From: Takakia lepidozioides
Taxonomy: Eukaryota; Streptophyta; Takakiopsida; Takakiales; Takakiaceae
Direction of reading: 5' to 3'
Assembly: GCA_030704615.1 (NCBI GenBank)
Contig: CM060731.1
Coordinates: 18,600,001-18,664,000 of the forward strand
Length of the DNA stretch: 64,000 nucleotides
Part shown: piece by piece, positions 21,924 to 32,814 of the stretch
How the letters are laid out: every line of letters begins with the position of its first letter
Position numbering within the stretch: the first letter of the stretch is position 1
Notes under the pieces: model-generated
Databases searched by the model: none
Seen by the model: only the letters and a program-made list of their open reading frames with translations
What the model was told of the DNA's origin: nothing
Translations under genes and position numbers: made by a program

Positions 21924-22290
21924 GCGATCGCGGTTGTCCCACCATCGTGCATGCCTTCATGCCCCGATTCTAGGGCTTGAGTCCCTGTCTGCCCCCTATC
22001 CCACCAGCTCCACTCGTCATTGTACATTGACAAAAGCCACACCTTGCGATCGCGGTTGTCCCATCATCGTGCACGCCTTCATGCCCCGATTCTAGGTCTT
22101 GAGTCCCTCTCTCCCCCTATCCCACCAGCTTCGCTCGTCATTGTACATTGAGAAAAAGCCACACCTTGCAATCGCGGTTGTCCCACCATTGTGCACATCT
22201 TCATGCCCCGATTCTAGGTCTTGAGTCCATGTCTGTCCCTATCCCACTAGCTCCGCTCGTCATCTCTCATGATCAGACTCGACACTATAA
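21924..22290 (-). repeat. 122 bp tandem repeat, three copies, each with a WWDNR-like codon run
   Basis: Units start at 21924, 22046 and 22168 (period 122 bp). On the - strand each unit contains a version of ARWWDNRDRK, interrupted by a stop in the middle copy (W to TGA). The same core, with the neighbouring AAAAGCYACACCT string, is found once at 19780-19830. The unit therefore derives from the captured OSB-like exon and was later amplified. It has no open frame across copies. Confidence 0.7.
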
Positions 22291-22439
22291 GAAAACAAAC
22301 ATAGCTCTGTCATGTTTGTCTTTCACGATCAAACTCGACACAAAGAAAACAAACAGATGCCACAATGGCAGGGAAGACAAAAAAAACGCTAAGTCCCCTC
22401 ACTCATGACTGGATGGATGAATGTAGCGATAGATGGATT

Positions 22440-23347
22440 GATTTTTGGGTTTTCCATCAACACACAAACCACTAAAGTTTTTCACCACAGAAGTAATACC
22501 AATCGCTGGTGTGTATGTAATCACTAACGCGTAACCACTAGCCGAGTGGTTCCAGTTACTAAATGGTCTATAACCACTCACTCTACACCACTCTCAAAGT
22601 GGTACCAATCAATGGGGGTCTTTATCCACTCCAGATCTACGTATACTGTCCCCGTCCACGTGGAATAATATAGTTCATAATTAAATATATTTTGAAATGA
22701 TAAATCTTAAATAAAAATTGAATTATTACACGTGGAGCAGCAAGTGGTTTCAATCACCTCCCATCACTCAGGTATCTTCAACCACTCACAACCCACCACA
22801 GAAGTAGTACCAATCACTCACGTGTATGTAACCACTCACAAGTGCCCACTTGAAGAGTAGTTCCAGTTATAAAAGGGTCTTAACCACTCACATTCCACCA
22901 CTGTGCAAGTGGTACCAATCACTGGGGGGTCTTTAACCACTCCAGATCTACGTATACTAACCTCGTCCACGTGGAATAATATATTTTGAAATGATAAAAA
23001 TCTTAAAGAAAAATTACACGTGGAGTAGAAAGTGGTTTCAACCACTTCCCATCACTGAGGTGTCTTTAACCACTCATAATTTATCACTGTACCCGTTCAT
23101 GTCGGATATTATCATTATTAATATAAATATTTGACCAAATGTCGAATAATAAATATAAAATTAAATATTACACGTGGATTACTCAGTGGTTGAAACCACT
23201 TCCAACCACTCCATATGATGCCACCGTGGCATTTCATCGGAATTAACCACTGACCAGTGGTTACCATTACTTGGAGTGATTTATAGAGTGATAAAAGACA
23301 AGAGTGGTTAAGGGGGCCAGTGGTGATTCCGTGTTTTTCTTCTAATG
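22440..23347. repeat. right terminal and subterminal repeat region of the CACTA
   Basis: ACCACTCAC, AAGTGGT and ACACGTGGA-type strings recur in both orientations. A block of about 370 bp is duplicated: 22600-22760 resembles 22915-23050, each with ATCTACGTATACT and GTCCACGTGGAATAATAT. The terminus at 23305-23347 is the inverted counterpart of 4423-4465. Confidence 0.75.
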
Positions 23348-23868
23348 AGTCATCCTCATCCTCATCCTCAGTGGAGGACTCAGAGCTATCCGATGAGCCT
23401 GATGACTCCGCGCCCTTTGCCAGAGCACCTGAATGAGGCGGAGTTCCCCTAAGTCCCACAGAGGTCTCATCCAATCCCTGGCCATGACCCCCGACCTCAT
23501 CCATACTAGTGCCCTGTAGTGCACTCATCCCCTCCGTGTTGGCCATGTTCTTCATGAGGGATTGTCAACCATGCTCCTTGGCGTAGTTGTACTCTACCGG
23601 AGATGGCTTCCTCTCAAACGCGCGTTGCTACTCATGCCACAAATTAAAGTCAGTTCTTCGCGATGATGGAGCCAGAAAGAAGACATAACAAAATCCATAG
23701 GGAAGTACGACTTACAAATCGCAAGATAAAACCCTTGGATCCGTCGGTGCCCCACTTGTGTGTGGATTCGTGCTTGTCAATGCGGACTGTTGTTGCTTCG
23801 CGTGCCCGGTCAAATTTGGCCTTGTTTGCGGCATCAGTCTCTCCCGCAATGAGTGCATCCCACGATAC
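23348..23868 (-). pseudogene. two-exon end of an unknown - strand gene, interrupted by the CACTA
   Basis: Exon 23868-23716 reads VSWDALIAGETDAANKAKFD, later TVRIDKHESTHKWGTDGSK, and ends at a GT donor (GTAAGTCG). The next exon starts at 23627 after TAG, reads QRAFERKPSPVEYNYAKEHG, then TGA where a tryptophan codon is likely, then continues in frame to an acidic serine-rich tail (SSGSSDSSESSTEDEDED). Exon phase is kept (0/0). The last codon before the CACTA is GAC; in the uninterrupted site the following bases would be TAG, so the insertion sits at the stop codon. The family is not recognised. The gene faces the + strand gene that ends at 4366, about 55 bp away once the CACTA is removed. Confidence 0.55.
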
Positions 23869-24031
23869 CTATGCACCCCCCCCTAACAATTAGTGATTTA
23901 CACACATACGTTGCATCGACCCCGCATGCACACTCACCCCTTTCTCTCCATGCCTGATCTCTCCCTCCTTTTTTTTTTTTTTTTTTTTTTTCGCTGCTCA
24001 CAAAAATAAACAAACCACAATGGAGAGAGGG
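23869..24031. other. probable intron with poly-T tract
   Basis: Non-coding. A run of 23 T lies at about 23968-23990. It may be the poly-A tail of a - strand retroposon or simply a length-variable tract; no 5' end that would decide this is visible. Confidence 0.4.
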
Positions 24032-24785
24032 TGCAGAAAAAAGTTAAAAAGATTGTACTCATAAGACGTTGTTTGCCGTAGCCTTGTGGCCATTACCCTG
24101 CGCCCAGTTTGAGCAGAAACAAAAGGGACAGAACTTGCCTCTGTCAGGGGCTGACGTTGGTAGTAAGACTTATCTTCATATATAGAATTAATCTGGGTTT
24201 TCCAGATATCCTCTAGAAATCCCTTCACACAAGCATCAATCTGCTGTGTGTGATTTGCCCAATAACTAGGCCTCAGGAGGGCCTGGGCTTTTGGCTCAGC
24301 CTTGAGACTTCCCAAGTTGGTAAACAGAGGTACATGCACAATTCCCTTGATAGATTTGAAGAGAGCGTCTCTTTGGTGTGAGAACCCCGGACAGTGTATC
24401 AGAAAATGAGTATTGTCTTCAGATTGCCCACACAACGGGCAATTGCACTCTCCATTTCCTCTCTGCTTCTGTTTGCTGTTCAAAGGTAGGCTTCCTACCC
24501 TGAGTTTAAATTTCAGTCTAGTGCCGAGAGTGGGTAGACCCTTGAGGTCATCCAAGATGTCCTCCCCTATGTCACTGACTGGAAACAAGTTCAGGGAAGT
24601 TTTTTGCCTAACTTCATTTTCATCAGAACATCTCATGCAACAGACATGGCTTAGGACACTACAGCCTCTAAGTCAGATTTATCAACCCATATTGCAGATC
24701 CGTACTCCAAGGTAGGTCTAATAATGCGACAAAGCATGGTTTTCTTAACCTCAGAGTTGACCCCTCTGCAGAAAAAGTTAAAAAA
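24032..24785 (-). mobile_element. truncated LINE ORF2 3' end
   Basis: The - strand reads KKTMLCRIIRPTLEYGSAIW (RT C-terminal part), an in-frame TAG near 24645, then SDENEVRQKTSLNLFPV and the zinc-binding end CPLCGQSEDNTHFLIHCPG (C-x2-C-x7-H-x4-C) typical of plant LINE ORF2. No apurinic endonuclease or catalytic RT box is present. An 18-19 bp direct repeat TGCAGAAAAA(A)GTTAAAAA at 24032-24050 and 24768-24785 may be the target duplication of a 5'-truncated insertion. A related fragment lies inverted at 35640-36045. Confidence 0.75.
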
Positions 24786-26830
24786 AAAGAAAAAAATGGT
24801 AGATACTCATGTCATGTCAAGACATGGACAAGACCCACTAGGGTCATTGTCAAATTAAGACATAAACAGCCCATAAACATGGCACCATCTAACACTTCCA
24901 TTCTTGTTATGACTTCCCAATTGATTTCACCCAATCATTCATGATAAAACAGGGTGGGATGGCGGGTTTGTTTATGTACGGGTCATGACAACAAGACAAG
25001 CATATAAGCAAGCATCTTGTGTACTGAAAAATCAGATTGCTGCAACATGTTCAAATTCCTGTAAGTAAGGGCGGGGTAGGTTCATAATCAGATTCCTGTC
25101 ATGTACCCAAGTGACCCTCTTGCACAATATAAGTCAGATTGCAACCTCAGATTACATCATCCATAGTTATCCATAAGATATGCACCATGCAAGATATCAT
25201 GGGCATATAAGAACATCTTGCCACATTACAGATCCAAGATATGTATACACAAGTACCTTGAGGTGATCCAAGACAAGCATTATGCAAGGTAGGTAAGAAC
25301 GGCCTGCCCTACAACACATTCAAGGAATGTTCACATAGGCAACTGGAAGGACCAGCCTGCAATTAATTACGCTTCAGGCATGCCACCAAGTAAACTTCTT
25401 GGGCATGGCAAGCCATATTACAGCTTCATATTTGGCCAAATGTAAGTACCCCAAAGTGTGCATCGTGCACAGCCTTCTGGGTAGGTAAGAACAGCTTGTC
25501 ATTGTATAGATTCAAGACCTGTGTACACAGGACTCTTGCTGGCCCAGCCTGCAGTAAATCAGACTCCAAACATGCAACCAAGTGATCACTTTGGGCATGA
25601 CTAGACTAAGTGCGACTTCATTCTACATCATGTACAGTTGCCCCAAGATATGCATCATGTAAGGCATTTTGGCATGGAAGAAAGGCATGCCCGGTCACAA
25701 CATCCAGATATGGACACACATACAATTTGAGTGCCCAAGACCAAGCCCACTTGGCCAAGATAAATCATACAATGCAAGTGGCTGTTCATATGGCAAAATA
25801 AAGTAACTAATCACTGGCCATGGTCATTTAGAGCTTACCATCACTGTTTCACAGGAGGCTAATGCCATGTTTTGCAAATAGAACCTCACTATGCTCCATT
25901 CCACAACAAATCCAGGTCTGAAAACGGCCTGTCATTGCCTTATTAGGCTGTCCTCTTTTACAAAAATCAGACCTCCTCATCTTTAGAGCCTAACAGCCAT
26001 TGATGCATTTACCCTTACACCATCAATCCTCTTTTAAGGCCAAAAAAAAAAGAACCTAGTCTAAAAATCCACAGGCAAAGCTGTCAAAGATTCAAGACAG
26101 GGTAGGATTCACATGTTGTGCTGCATGAGACAAGGCTGCCAGGCCGAAATGCTCCATCAGCAGCAGTAAAAGATAAGTCAAAAGCAAGCATCATCATGTC
26201 AAATCAGGAGCAAGCGGGCCGAAATCGGGGCTGCAGGCAGCAGCAATATGTTCCTTTTGCTCACATCTTTATCTGCAAGCTCAAGAGAATTCAAAGCAAG
26301 TAGGATTCTCACCTGGTCCCATCACAAGCCCCCACAAAAACCAATGGGTTAGTGAGGATTGTGGAACCCCAGGTGAATCACAGACCCCTACACTTGTCAT
26401 CGATGTCAACTAAGAACCTCAAAAGCAAGAGAGAAAGACATGAAGTAAAAGGAACCCTAATCACCAAAAGCACCTTGAGCGATTGGGGAAGGTAACTGTG
26501 TGCCATCGCTACTTGCAAGCCACCTCCAGCACAACTAAGGAGAAGTGAAGCAAACAAGCATCCTTGCTAGGTTTAAGAAGGGAGAGAGAGATATATATTT
26601 CCCCACACAAGCGCCGCTGCGAAATATAAAAGCCAGAGGAGATGCAATCACAGCGGGGTCTCCCGCCTGTGAGAAGAGACAAGACGCCGCCATTGCGCAT
26701 CCCCAGGAGCTCGTCCGGCATGGGCACGAAGCAGCAGACAGGGTAGCAGCAGAGCTCAGACGCCATAACTCTCAGCCCGCGAGCTCAGAAGCACGAGGAC
26801 TGCTGCTGACGGCGGGAGAGATACCCTAGG
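24786..26830. other. non-coding left arm, related in inverted form to 33600-35590
   Basis: I see no gene. Short matches to the reverse complement of the right arm occur in order: GTCATGTCAAGACA and CTAGGGTCATTGTCA (24810-24850 against 35518-35562), GGTGGGATGGCGGG (24953 against 35325), and GTTAGTGAGGAT with a following GGTGA (26347 against 34310-34330). Degenerate repeats with a RCATCRTGYAAGG-like core are spaced through 25170-25680. Divergence is high, so the relation is old or the copies inserted independently. Confidence 0.45.
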
Positions 26831-27911
26831 GCAAAGCCTGATTTTTCATCCGCGGAGGATGAATAATCAACACCCTTTATCTCGAAAACCCGACGGATGT
26901 CATCCGTTAGCTAGGTTTAAACAATAGATTATAGGGTAGGGGTTAGGGTTTCACTCCTTAATTAGCCATATTTAAGGGTAATTAAACAATTCTCCAGGGC
27001 CATCATAAGCTGCATTTTTCATCCGGTTCAGATGCAAAAAGTTAATAGGTTCATCTAATTGGAGAAGGTCCATCAGCAGGATGAAAAAGCAGTACATATC
27101 ATCCGAGGCAGCGGTTTCTCATCCTAACAGGTAATTCATCATCCTCTAAGAAAAGCCTCATCCAGTACGGAAAAAAAGGCATAAATGATGAATAAAACGA
27201 ATTAATATCCTGGTATTTTTCATCCGGTCATGGATGGAAAAATTATAGATAGGATGCCAGTGTCACAACCCCTATAGAGGTAATTCCTCATTCTCTGGTG
27301 ACTCATCTGGTATAGATGAAAGTCAATAAAAGAGGAATGAAAAAATTATAGACCCTTTTTAGAGGTATTTTAGTGTCCACCCAGGTAGTTCATCCGGTAT
27401 GGATAGAAAAACTTTATAGGGCAGGTGAAAACACTGTTTAGAATCCATCCGGTATAGATGGAAAAACATGAAAAGAACACTGATGCAACCGGCTAATTCC
27501 GAGGAGGGAGACAGAGGGAGAGAGGGGCAACAAAGAAAAAACAAAAAGGTGGGGGGCGGGAGTGACTGAGCAGCTGCTATTCAGTCACTCCCCCCCCCCC
27601 CACCTTCCTCTTTTTCTTTTTGTTTCCTGACCTCTCCCTCTCACTCCCTCTCTCTCCCTCTGGAAACAGGGCTTATGGAATTGTTGTCCCGACTTCCATG
27701 TTTGAGGAAATTGAAAAAAATTGAAATATTAGGTTGCATGGAATTTTGGATGTTTTTCATACAAAATACAAATTTTTCCTAGTGAAATATTTCTTCACTA
27801 AATACCTATGAGTTGCAAGACTCCCGTCAGTTTCTACTTTTTCAATCCAACCTGGATGAAAAAATGACTTCATCTGACATGACCTAAATACAGGGCAAGA
27901 CAGGTATAAAC
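26831..27911. repeat. region of dispersed short palindromes (TTTTTCATCC...GGATGAAAAA)
   Basis: Imperfect 20-25 bp palindromes of this type occur near 27008, 27214, 27385, 27438 and 27838, and again after the hAT near 33570. Each could form a small hairpin. No coding frame is supported. The region ends at the hAT target copy GTATAAAC (27904-27911). Confidence 0.55.
27547..27605. other. strong GC-rich inverted repeat (hairpin)
   Basis: The left arm AGGTGGGGGGCGGGAGTGAC at 27547 and onwards pairs with GTCACTCCC...CCACCT to 27604, with an 11 base loop, GCAGCTGCTAT. There is one C opposite the run of Gs. It is not followed by a T-run typical of a bacterial terminator and has no known role here. 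Confidence 0.8.
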
Positions 27912-28369
27912 CAGTGTTGGGCGGTTACCCGCCTGGGCCCCGGGGAACCGCCGGTTCTGGTTATGTGGAACTGGACCGGAACCGGACCCGCCTGTGCAGA
28001 ACCGGAACCGGAACCGGAAATTGGGGATTGTGTGGGAACCGAAACCGGCGGTTCCAGCTACAACCACATGTGTGGGAACCGGGGTTTGGGGACTCTAAAG
28101 CGGTTCCGGTTCCGGTTCCACCCGTGGGCTGTAGCCCTAAGTGTCTCTACAACTCATCCAACTCGCTCTCTCTCGCATACATCTTGCTTGCTACTCCAGT
28201 CCAGGTAAGGTTCGTGTTCCGTGTCTCCATCTCCTACTTTATTTGTTTGATTTCTCTCTCGCTCTCATTTCATCTCTATCTCCATTCTCTTTCCCTCTTA
28301 GGTTGATTGATTTAATGTGTTGTTTGTTTCCTTTCTTCTCAGTTTATCGCACAAGAGGGGGCCGATCTC

Positions 28370-28783
28370 TCTTCTGCTGCTGTGGCAGGTGGTGGACACA
28401 AAGGGAGGGAGTGTGAGCAGGAGGGCCCCGCCAACCAGCCGTCGCTTGTTGTTGGTGAGCATCCACCATGTTCTTGTTTTTTTTTAATTTTTTGGTTCAG
28501 CGGAGCTAATGGGCCCCATGCTCTTGTATTTGTGGTAAGTGGCGCATTGGAGGGAGGAAGTGCCAGCAGGAGGGCCCGCGCAACCAGCCCCGTCGTCAAC
28601 CAGCCCCTTGTTGGTAAGCATCCACCACTTTTGGTTATTTTACTGTTTTTAGCTTTAGTTCACCATGAAACTAATCAGCCTCCTCCTTTTCTGCTATGGC
28701 ATGTGGTGCAAGAGGTAGGGAGGACGAGTAAGGAGGGCCCCACCTGCAACCAGCCCCCTTGGTCCATGGTAATCATTGATCAT

Positions 28784-28818
<35 letters not shown>

Positions 28819-30030
28819 CCTGTTTTCTTTGATGATATACCAAGGGGCTGATAGCCCCTTGCTCCACTATGGTAGATTTTACATTGGAGGGAGCACAAGC
28901 CAGGAGGCCCCCGCCAACCAGCCCACATTACCCAATGGTAAGTATTTTCCCTTTCTTTAATTTTTTTTAATTCTTGATACAATTGGGGGTTGATAAGATA
29001 GCCCCTTTGGCTTCTGTTATGGCAGATTCTGCATGAGAGGGAGGGAGCCCAAAGCAGGGAGGGACCTGCCAACCAGCCCCCATTACCCGCTTGTAACTCT
29101 CTTTCATTGAGCTTTATTTTTTTAGTTGTTTAAATTTTTGTTAAAAGAGGGGCTGATTAGCCCATTGCTCTTGTGCTACGGCTGATTGTGCATGGGAGGG
29201 AAAGGAGGGCAAGTAGGAAGGCTGGCCAACAAGCCCCTCTTGCACCGCACATGTAAGCATCCCCCTTCATTTTTTTTTTCCCATAAAATTGGTATAGCAA
29301 GGGCTGATTAGCCGTTGCTAATGCAGATCACACACAAGAAGGACGTCCAGTGCAAGTAAAAAAACACGTCAACCAGCCCCTCTCATCTTGTAGTAAGCCC
29401 CCACCCTTTAGCTTAGTTTTTTAATGTTATTCTTTCCAATGTGTGGTACAACAAAAGGCTGATTCGCCCTTCCTCATAGTGATATGTTGCACTCGGGAAG
29501 GGAGCAGAAATAGGAGGCCTCTTGACCCGCCAACCAGCCCCCATTACCCGCGTGTACTTCCCCTTCATTGTTCTTTATTTTCTTAATTATTTTAAGTTTG
29601 TGATATAAGAGGAGCTGATTAGCCCCTTGCTCTTTTGCTATTGTAGATCGTGCATGGGAGGGAAAGAGGGCAAGTAGGGAGGCCTGCCAACCAGCCCCCG
29701 TTCCACCACACATGTAAGCATGCCCCTAATTCATGTTGCATATTTTTTTTTTCCCAGAAAATTGGCATAGCAAGGGGCTGATCAGCCCCCTACTCTGTTG
29801 CTATGTAGATCACACACAAGAAGGAGGAGTGCGAGTTTAGAGCCCGCTAACCAGCCCCCTCATCCTATGGTAAGCCCCCACCCTTTAATAGCTTAGTTTT
29901 TTATTTTATTTTTTCCAATGTGTGGTACAACAAGGGATGATTTGCTCCTCCTCTCATAGTGAAAGTTTGAACTCGGAAAGGGGAGCACAAATATCAAGAA
30001 GGCTTGACAGCCAGCCCCTACCTCTTGTGG
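28370..30030. repeat. tandem array in hAT, about 157 bp units, about 12 copies
   Basis: The string AACCAGCCCC or a close variant occurs at about 28434, 28582, 28600, 28748, 28915, 29070, 29228, 29372, 29532, 29690, 29850 and 30008, mostly 150-165 bp apart. Each unit also has GGGAGG...AGGGC before it, then a GTAAGC-like donor, a T-rich stretch, and GGGGCTGATTAGCCCC with a TGCTATG...CAG acceptor-like end. The alternation of G-rich exon-like blocks with GT...AG T-rich blocks resembles a repeated exon-intron unit. No continuous frame is seen. Confidence 0.8.
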
Positions 30031-30473
30031 ACAATCACCCCACTTTAAAAGCTTCATAATTTTTAGTTATAACTCTTCATGTTGTGGTACAACAAGGACT
30101 GATTTATTTATATGTGGTGGGGGCATTGCAGATCATTTCCCAAGGCATGAAGTAGCCAAGCTGACCACTGAAGCATAAGACTGGTCCACCCCCAACTTGC
30201 TAGGTAGTTTTTGTAATTTGAAAATGTAAATGTACATGTACTAGATAAAAAAAATAACGTAGATCTAAATGTAGGCCATGTATGTAACATTCAGCTCAAT
30301 ATGAAATAATAAATTAAGCAGTGCGGTGTCTCTCCCCACACTTTCGTTTTGGCCAGCCATATACCATTCCAAACTTTTGTAAATATATGAGTTGTGCACA
30401 ATTATTAAATGCCTTTTGGATTCTTTGTTTGCATTGTTTTTACACATGAGTTGTTCCACAAGCTTTTTATGTC

Positions 30474-32814
30474 ATGGAGCCTAATATTTTCGATGAACTA
30501 GAAAGGGAAGTTGTTCCTGACATCAATGTTGATAATGAGAGAGCTTTGGTGGAGTGCCATGTTGCGGAGGATGCTCATCATGCAGCCTCATTTACATCAG
30601 CTCCTCAAGCCTCGGGTGCAATGTCATCTTCCACAGTTTCGCCATCACACACGGTGTTGGATGTGGAGGCGCAGCTCCCAGTACTTGAAAAACAACGGGA
30701 TTTTTGGAAGCCCCACAATCGCACTGCTTCGACATGGGCATTCTATGCAACAAAAGACTCTGCTCCAGTGGACATAACAAATCCACAACAAATGAGGTGT
30801 GTTCTATGTCATCCTGTTGGTGTCACTCCTGCAAGCAAGATGGGCATTGTGACCTATAATAAAACCAATGGTATCTCTGCCCTTTGAAAACATGTGGATC
30901 AAGAACACGACATTGTTTTGCGTAGGTGGATTGAGAAGGAAAATGAAGGACCTGAGAAGGCCCGTAGGCTAGCAAAAAAAAGGCCCGGCCCCACTCCTGG
31001 AAACATAGTTTTTTTTTTTGGGAGCTCCACTCCATACAACCAAAATGATGATCAACAGAAGCAGTTCAATGAGGATTTAGTCTTGTTCATTGCAAAGGAG
31101 TTGGTTCCACTGTCTTTGGTAGAATCCCCTTGGCTAAGAAGGATGGTGTTGAGGCAAAATCCTCGGATTGTTTTCCCTTCTCGACGGACATTTGTGAATG
31201 AGGCCATTCCAATCTTGGCAGAGAAGACGAAAGAGCGCTACATGTCCCCATCTCTTTATAGTTGTGCTACTTGCTCTGTGAGTTTTGATTTGTGGATGTC
31301 AAGAGGGGGAACTGACACTTTTGTAATCATAGCGCACTTTATTAATGAACAGTGGAAGCAATGTCATGTGACTCTTGGCATGTTTGAGACACCTGACACA
31401 TCTGGGGCTGCCATGGCACATCAAGTCAACAATCTTCTTGTGAAGTATGGCCTCAATACTCGCATTATTGCTTACGTCAAAGATGAGGGAGATAACTTAG
31501 CCACTTTGACCAATGCATTGAATTCGGTGGTCTCATGTGCGTGTTTGGGGTTGGATTCTCCATTTGTGGGTAGCTGTTTTGGGCATGCAATGTCCAAGTG
31601 TTGCCAGTATGCAACAAATGATGCAAAAGTATGCGCAGATATGAGATCGGTTACTAAAAAAAAATGCCCAATCAGAGTTGCAAAAAACCATTACTTGGAC
31701 AAAAAAAAGTGGCAAAGGGAGACAAGAATGGGCAAAGGCATGTGTGGACAACGGCATTCATCCCCACAAATTGAAGTCTCTGGTGAAGACACGGTTTGCT
31801 TCCAAGGTGATCCTCTTCCAAGAGACTTTGGAGTTTAGGCAAGCCATAATCACTTGTTACTCTAGGCAACCTCATTAGCACTGTAGTCTCGCATACCAAG
31901 TGTGGGCCATTGCCCAATCAATTTCTACAGTTCTAGGGCCTGTGGTTCATGAGTGCATTATGAATCAATCTGGGGGATTTTGGCTGTTGTCCGATGCTCT
32001 TAATGCAGCCATTGCCACAACAATTCGCATGCGAGGAAGTAGTGCTCCCAGGGCTGCAACTGTGGATCATTGCATGGGGGATTTCTCAACAGAGTTGACA
32101 TTGTTGGAATGGCGGATGGCTCGAGAGGTGGTATATGTCTTGGAACCATTTTTTATTTTTTTTGAAGGGTTTCAATCGCGCAAAGTTCACAATATGCTCG
32201 CGCTTATGCTTGACCCACGTTACAAGGGGTTGTCATTGGTATCACAATATGTGGGCAAAGAGCGTGCTTTGCATATTGTGTCCCAATATGATAGCATGGT
32301 GTTAGAGCCTATTTTGGTAAAATGTTTCAAGGTCTTACATCCGGATACTCCGGCCCAATCACAGCCCACTTCCACAATGGACTAGATGTCCTTATTTGGT
32401 GTGCATGACCACAATAAAGACATGACATTGACAGTAGTGAGAGAACAACTATCACATTTCAGAAGGACGAAGATAATTGAGGGTGAGTGCGTGGCTCCTT
32501 TGAAATGGTGGAAAGAACACGAGTCTCTCTTTCCGTATGTGGGATTTTTGGCACGGCTAATCTTGGGCATAGTTGGATCTCAGATTGAAGCTGAGAGGGT
32601 TTTTAGTATTGCAGGTGTCATAACAAGCTTGAGACGGTGCAGGTTAAATATTGAAAACCTTGATATGCTTGTGAGTGTAGTCAAGAATTGGCCAAATGAT
32701 GCTAGAGTTGGTTGCTTTAGTACTTCCATGAAAGAGTTTTTGGATAGGGAAGAAGTCCTCTTAGATGAGAATGAGGACTTGATTCCAGAGGCAAACCTCT
32801 TTGAGGTAGAATGA
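30474..32814 (+). pseudogene. hAT transposase, BED finger to hATC dimerisation domain
   Basis: From ATG at 30474 the frame gives a BED-type zinc finger (FWKPHNRTASTWAFY, then MRCVLCHPV and KHVDQEHD), an RNase H-like core beginning CSVSFDLWMSRGGTDTF, with FGHAMSKCCQYA, and a C-terminal hATC domain with PLKWWKEHESLFPYV and SQIEAERVFSIAGV. Damage: TGA at 30885-30887 inside the zinc finger, a one-base slip in the A-run near 31655, TAG at 31876, and TAG at 32383-32385 after which the frame continues at once. The protein would cut and join the element at its ends; this copy cannot be made intact. The total reading length of about 780 codons is normal for the family. Confidence 0.9.

Larger units (their letters stand above)
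4423..23347. mobile_element. large CACTA transposon with 3 bp target duplication
   Basis: The left terminus is CACTAGAAGAAAAACGCGG; the right terminus on the - strand is CATTAGAAGAAAAACACGG, followed on both sides by AAT and an ACCACT-rich stretch. The 3 bp AGT occurs directly outside both ends (4420-4422 and 23348-23350), the expected CACTA target duplication. Both flanks carry many short repeats based on ACCACT and AGTGGT. No transposase is recognised inside, so the element looks non-autonomous. Its present length of 18.9 kb includes a later retrotransposon insertion at 4917-17615; without it the element is about 6.2 kb. The remaining interior (17621-22440) holds captured gene fragments and tandem repeats. 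Confidence 0.9.

Noticed and set aside
28382-28960. 192-codon frame in the hAT leader
   Set aside because: It follows the tandem units and a long T-run giving a phenylalanine stretch; no conservation of frame between units.
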